From the NCBI GenBank assembly GCA_013396915.1, contig VWZL01004383.1:577693-641692 (forward strand): a stretch of 64,000 nucleotides of DNA, in the 5' to 3' direction. The notes under the pieces were generated by a model. The model did not search any database and had not been told where the DNA came from. It was given only the letters and a program-made list of their open reading frames with translations. The number at the start of each line of letters is the position of its first letter. Position 1 is the stretch's first letter. The DNA comes from Stercorarius parasiticus (lineage: Eukaryota > Chordata > Aves > Charadriiformes > Stercorariidae). Shown here piece by piece: positions 61,516 through 64,000 of this stretch. Position numbers and translations under genes: made by a program.

Positions 61516-64000
61516 GAAAAAGAAGACAAATGAAGATAAGAAATAGAGAATAAGGGAAATGTATCTCAGATTGGCACGCTGCGAGTCTTACTGACAGTGA
61601 GTGCATGCGTACATGTGTGTGTGTGCACACATGGATATGGAGCTGGTTGGGCAGAGGGGACGATCTACCATCATCGAACATCATTGTCTCTCTGGATGAG
61701 TCTCTCCAGAAACAAAACTTGCAACAGGGTACGTCTCTTCCCTTGCAGAGCTAGAAAGGGCACGTGTCTTTTATCGCTCTCTTCCTGTAGAAGAAACCTT
61801 GCTCCATAGAAAACAAACTTCTGTTTGCTGAAAATCTTGAGAACAAATCTCAGCTTTTTTCCATATTTGTCTCCTTCCACTGTATTTTCCTCTGAAAAGG
61901 ATCAGTCCCATGACCTTTACCTACTAGTAGTGGTCATCCTTTCTGTGCTACAAGGCTCTAAGGTAGCCACACTCCTCACCTTCTCTGTGCCTTTCTTCAT
62001 CTACCTATGAACAGCTATGCTAAACGATCTCCAGTACATTACAGTACTCAAAGCGTTACTTCTTTTTCAGCCTCCAGGTAATGAAATTGGATGAGAACTT
62101 CTGGTCCTAAGTATGTAACAAAGAAGGGGCAATAAATGAAAGTGAACTACACTCATTTGAAAAAACAAATACAAAAATCACTGAAAAATCAGCAAGGTGA
62201 ATAAAAAGACACTAAAAGATAAGTCTCTGCTATGTTAGTCACAATCTGAGCTCTGTCCTTTCGTTTGTTACTGTTCAATATTGCAATCAGTACCAGCTCC
62301 CTGAAATGTTAAATGCAAGGTTGATACCAGCTATTGAGAAAAGGGCTTAAATTCAAATATCTCAGCTTCAAAAAAGTGAGTACAGTGATCCCACTGTACT
62401 TAGCATAAACATCGCAACTGAATTGAAGCAGTCAGCTGATAAAATAAAACCCATAAAAAAACTTGGTTGGTACAAATCAGCACAACTTACAGATTTAACT
62501 ACAGCCAAGCAAGCATGCAATAAATACAATGTAAAGCAAAAGTTTGTGTCCTTTAACTACCTAAATGGCATTGTAGATGGAGACCTACTCATTAATACAG
62601 TGAAATAAATCTGATATTTTTCAGGAATACTTTTCATAATGTCAGGTTCTAACTGCTTTACTGCTCTAGCATGCACAAACACTTCCAACCTCACAAGCAC
62701 AATTGATCCTCAGTTTCAATTCCGAAACATATTTGCTTCATTTAAAGCATAGTTGAAATGTAAGTAAGTACTGAGATGTTATGGCAGGTATGGGAATGAA
62801 AGCAAAGAATTTGCCAGAGAAATATGATGCAAGGTATTTAATTTTTCTTTTTTAAAGTACATAAAGGATTTAGAAGAGGAATCTCTAGGGTGAAGTCAAG
62901 TGGCTCTGAGAAGGAATCGAAAAAATATTGAAAGAACTTTGGTTTTTTTAGTAAATAAGAATTGCATGCGTGTATATTTATTGAGAGAGAACAGGATTAT
63001 TTCAATGAACTGACAGAGCTTAGTAGATAGGATTAGGATTCAGACCGAGCAATGTGAGTTTCAAATATATATAAATTCTGGAGAAGTTACAAAGCTGATG
63101 AGTCTGAAAGAGCAGCTTCTAGAATTTATTTTTTAAAGGTACACTAGAGTAATGTACAGGTGCACTCTAGGGAATAAGGCAGGACTATGACAAGTGCTGA
63201 ATACTACTACTGAGCTTAAATAATAGCAAGGAAAACATTGAACAACATCAGAATGTAAAAATGGTCATGAGTTCCTGAGGCTTTGCAAGAGTAACCTGAG
63301 CCTTACAAGGCTTTGCAGAGTAACAAGGCAAACAGAAGAGTATATGAGGCTGGAAAAGCTTACAAAGTCTGAGATTAAAACCCACTCTGCTAGTCCCGAG
63401 TGTGCTCCTTGTGAGACAGGTCCTTTCTGAAACCCAGGGAGGGTATGCAGTGATGGCAGTGCAGCTCTTTCCAAGCAAGCTCTCTGGCCAGAGCAACTTT
63501 GTGAGTGCTCACAATTCATACTGAAGGCAAAATTTAGTAAATGACCATTACTTTTTAGTAGATCAATCTTTTCTCAGTCAAAATATCCAGTGTATCTATA
63601 TGCACTTGAGACCTATATTTTGAGCCTTTAGATGTTTTGTTAGTAATTTTATCTACAGTACCAGTGAGAAAAAAGTATCTACCTACAAAAATCCTACAAT
63701 ATATGAAGGTGGCTGAAGTAAAATGTTGAGTCATTCCTTAATCTTGTAGGTAGAAATATGTGCAAGAGATGTTTTTGAAAGCTGGAAAGTAATTAGGTCC
63801 TCAAGTGAAAAGTATACAAGCTGTTGTCTATGAAAAAGCTTTCTCTTTTGTCTTCATTAAATTTAGGCTACATCAGACCATTATTTTAAGCTAAGTTAAT
63901 TCTAAAATCCATAAAATTCCAACACCTAGCGTTCATAGAACTATTATAATGCATACTAGAATGAATACTCTCACAAATCCTTATTTTCACTTGAGTACCC
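61516..64000. other. Unique non-coding DNA
   Basis: No gene was supported. A short (GT)n run forming a near-palindrome (catgtgtgtgtgtgcacacatg) lies at about 61,612-61,633. Open frames of up to 84 codons on the minus strand near 63,248-63,519 overlap each other in different frames and show no domain. Confidence 0.5.
61612..61633. repeat. (GT)n near-palindrome
   Basis: Alternating purine-pyrimidine sequence, GT repeats followed by CACACATG, able to pair with itself. Such sequences can form Z-DNA or a small hairpin; no function is inferred. Confidence 0.8.

Noticed and set aside
1..64000. CRISPR array, operon, phage or other bacterial system
   Set aside because: No regularly spaced repeats, no dense coding, and vertebrate retroelements throughout.

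Overview
This window looks like AT-rich, gene-poor nuclear DNA from a bird. The evidence is the repeat content. There is a recognisable CR1 (chicken repeat 1) LINE that keeps pieces of its endonuclease and reverse-transcriptase ORF (about 12,439-14,190, minus strand). There are also at least four shorter 3' CR1 fragments on the minus strand, traces of older CR1/L3-type LINEs on the plus strand, and two copies of one endogenous-retrovirus LTR of a type common in birds (16,602-17,194 and 27,581-27,863, both minus strand). The assembly has a 257-base run of N at 12,950-13,206, inside the CR1, and a single N at 25,293. The species cannot be read from the sequence.

I find no protein-coding host gene I can support. 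Apart from LINE ORF remnants, the open frames are short, lack recognisable domains, and have about the length expected by chance in DNA this rich in A+T. The window is therefore best read as intergenic DNA or the inside of a very long intron. I found no tRNA, rRNA or recognisable small RNA.

Layout. 1-12,438: unique AT-rich DNA with one degenerate CR1 fragment (3,505-3,815), one shorter trace (11,127-11,186) and a 13-bp-stem hairpin (8,311-8,344). 12,439-14,190: the CR1 with an internal deletion and the assembly gap. 14,191-27,580: unique DNA with the full-length solo LTR and a possible conserved non-coding block (22,260-23,790). 27,581-38,454: a truncated second LTR, an ancient LINE tail at 36,690-37,192 and a weaker one near 29,525. 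38,455-43,668: two further minus-strand CR1 fragments, the first interrupted by a small palindromic insertion. 43,669-59,979: unique DNA with homopolymers and a pyrimidine tract.

The most interesting stretch is 59,985-60,780. It has an AT-rich block dense in homeodomain-type TAAT motifs. About 220 bp further on come an inverted CCAAT, GC/CACCC boxes, a perfect TATAAAAG, an unusually CpG-rich 150 bp and a strong CTCF-like motif (60,601-60,615). This could be a small regulatory module: an enhancer-like element, a promoter-like element and an insulator-like site. It is inferred from motifs only and has not been tested for conservation or activity.
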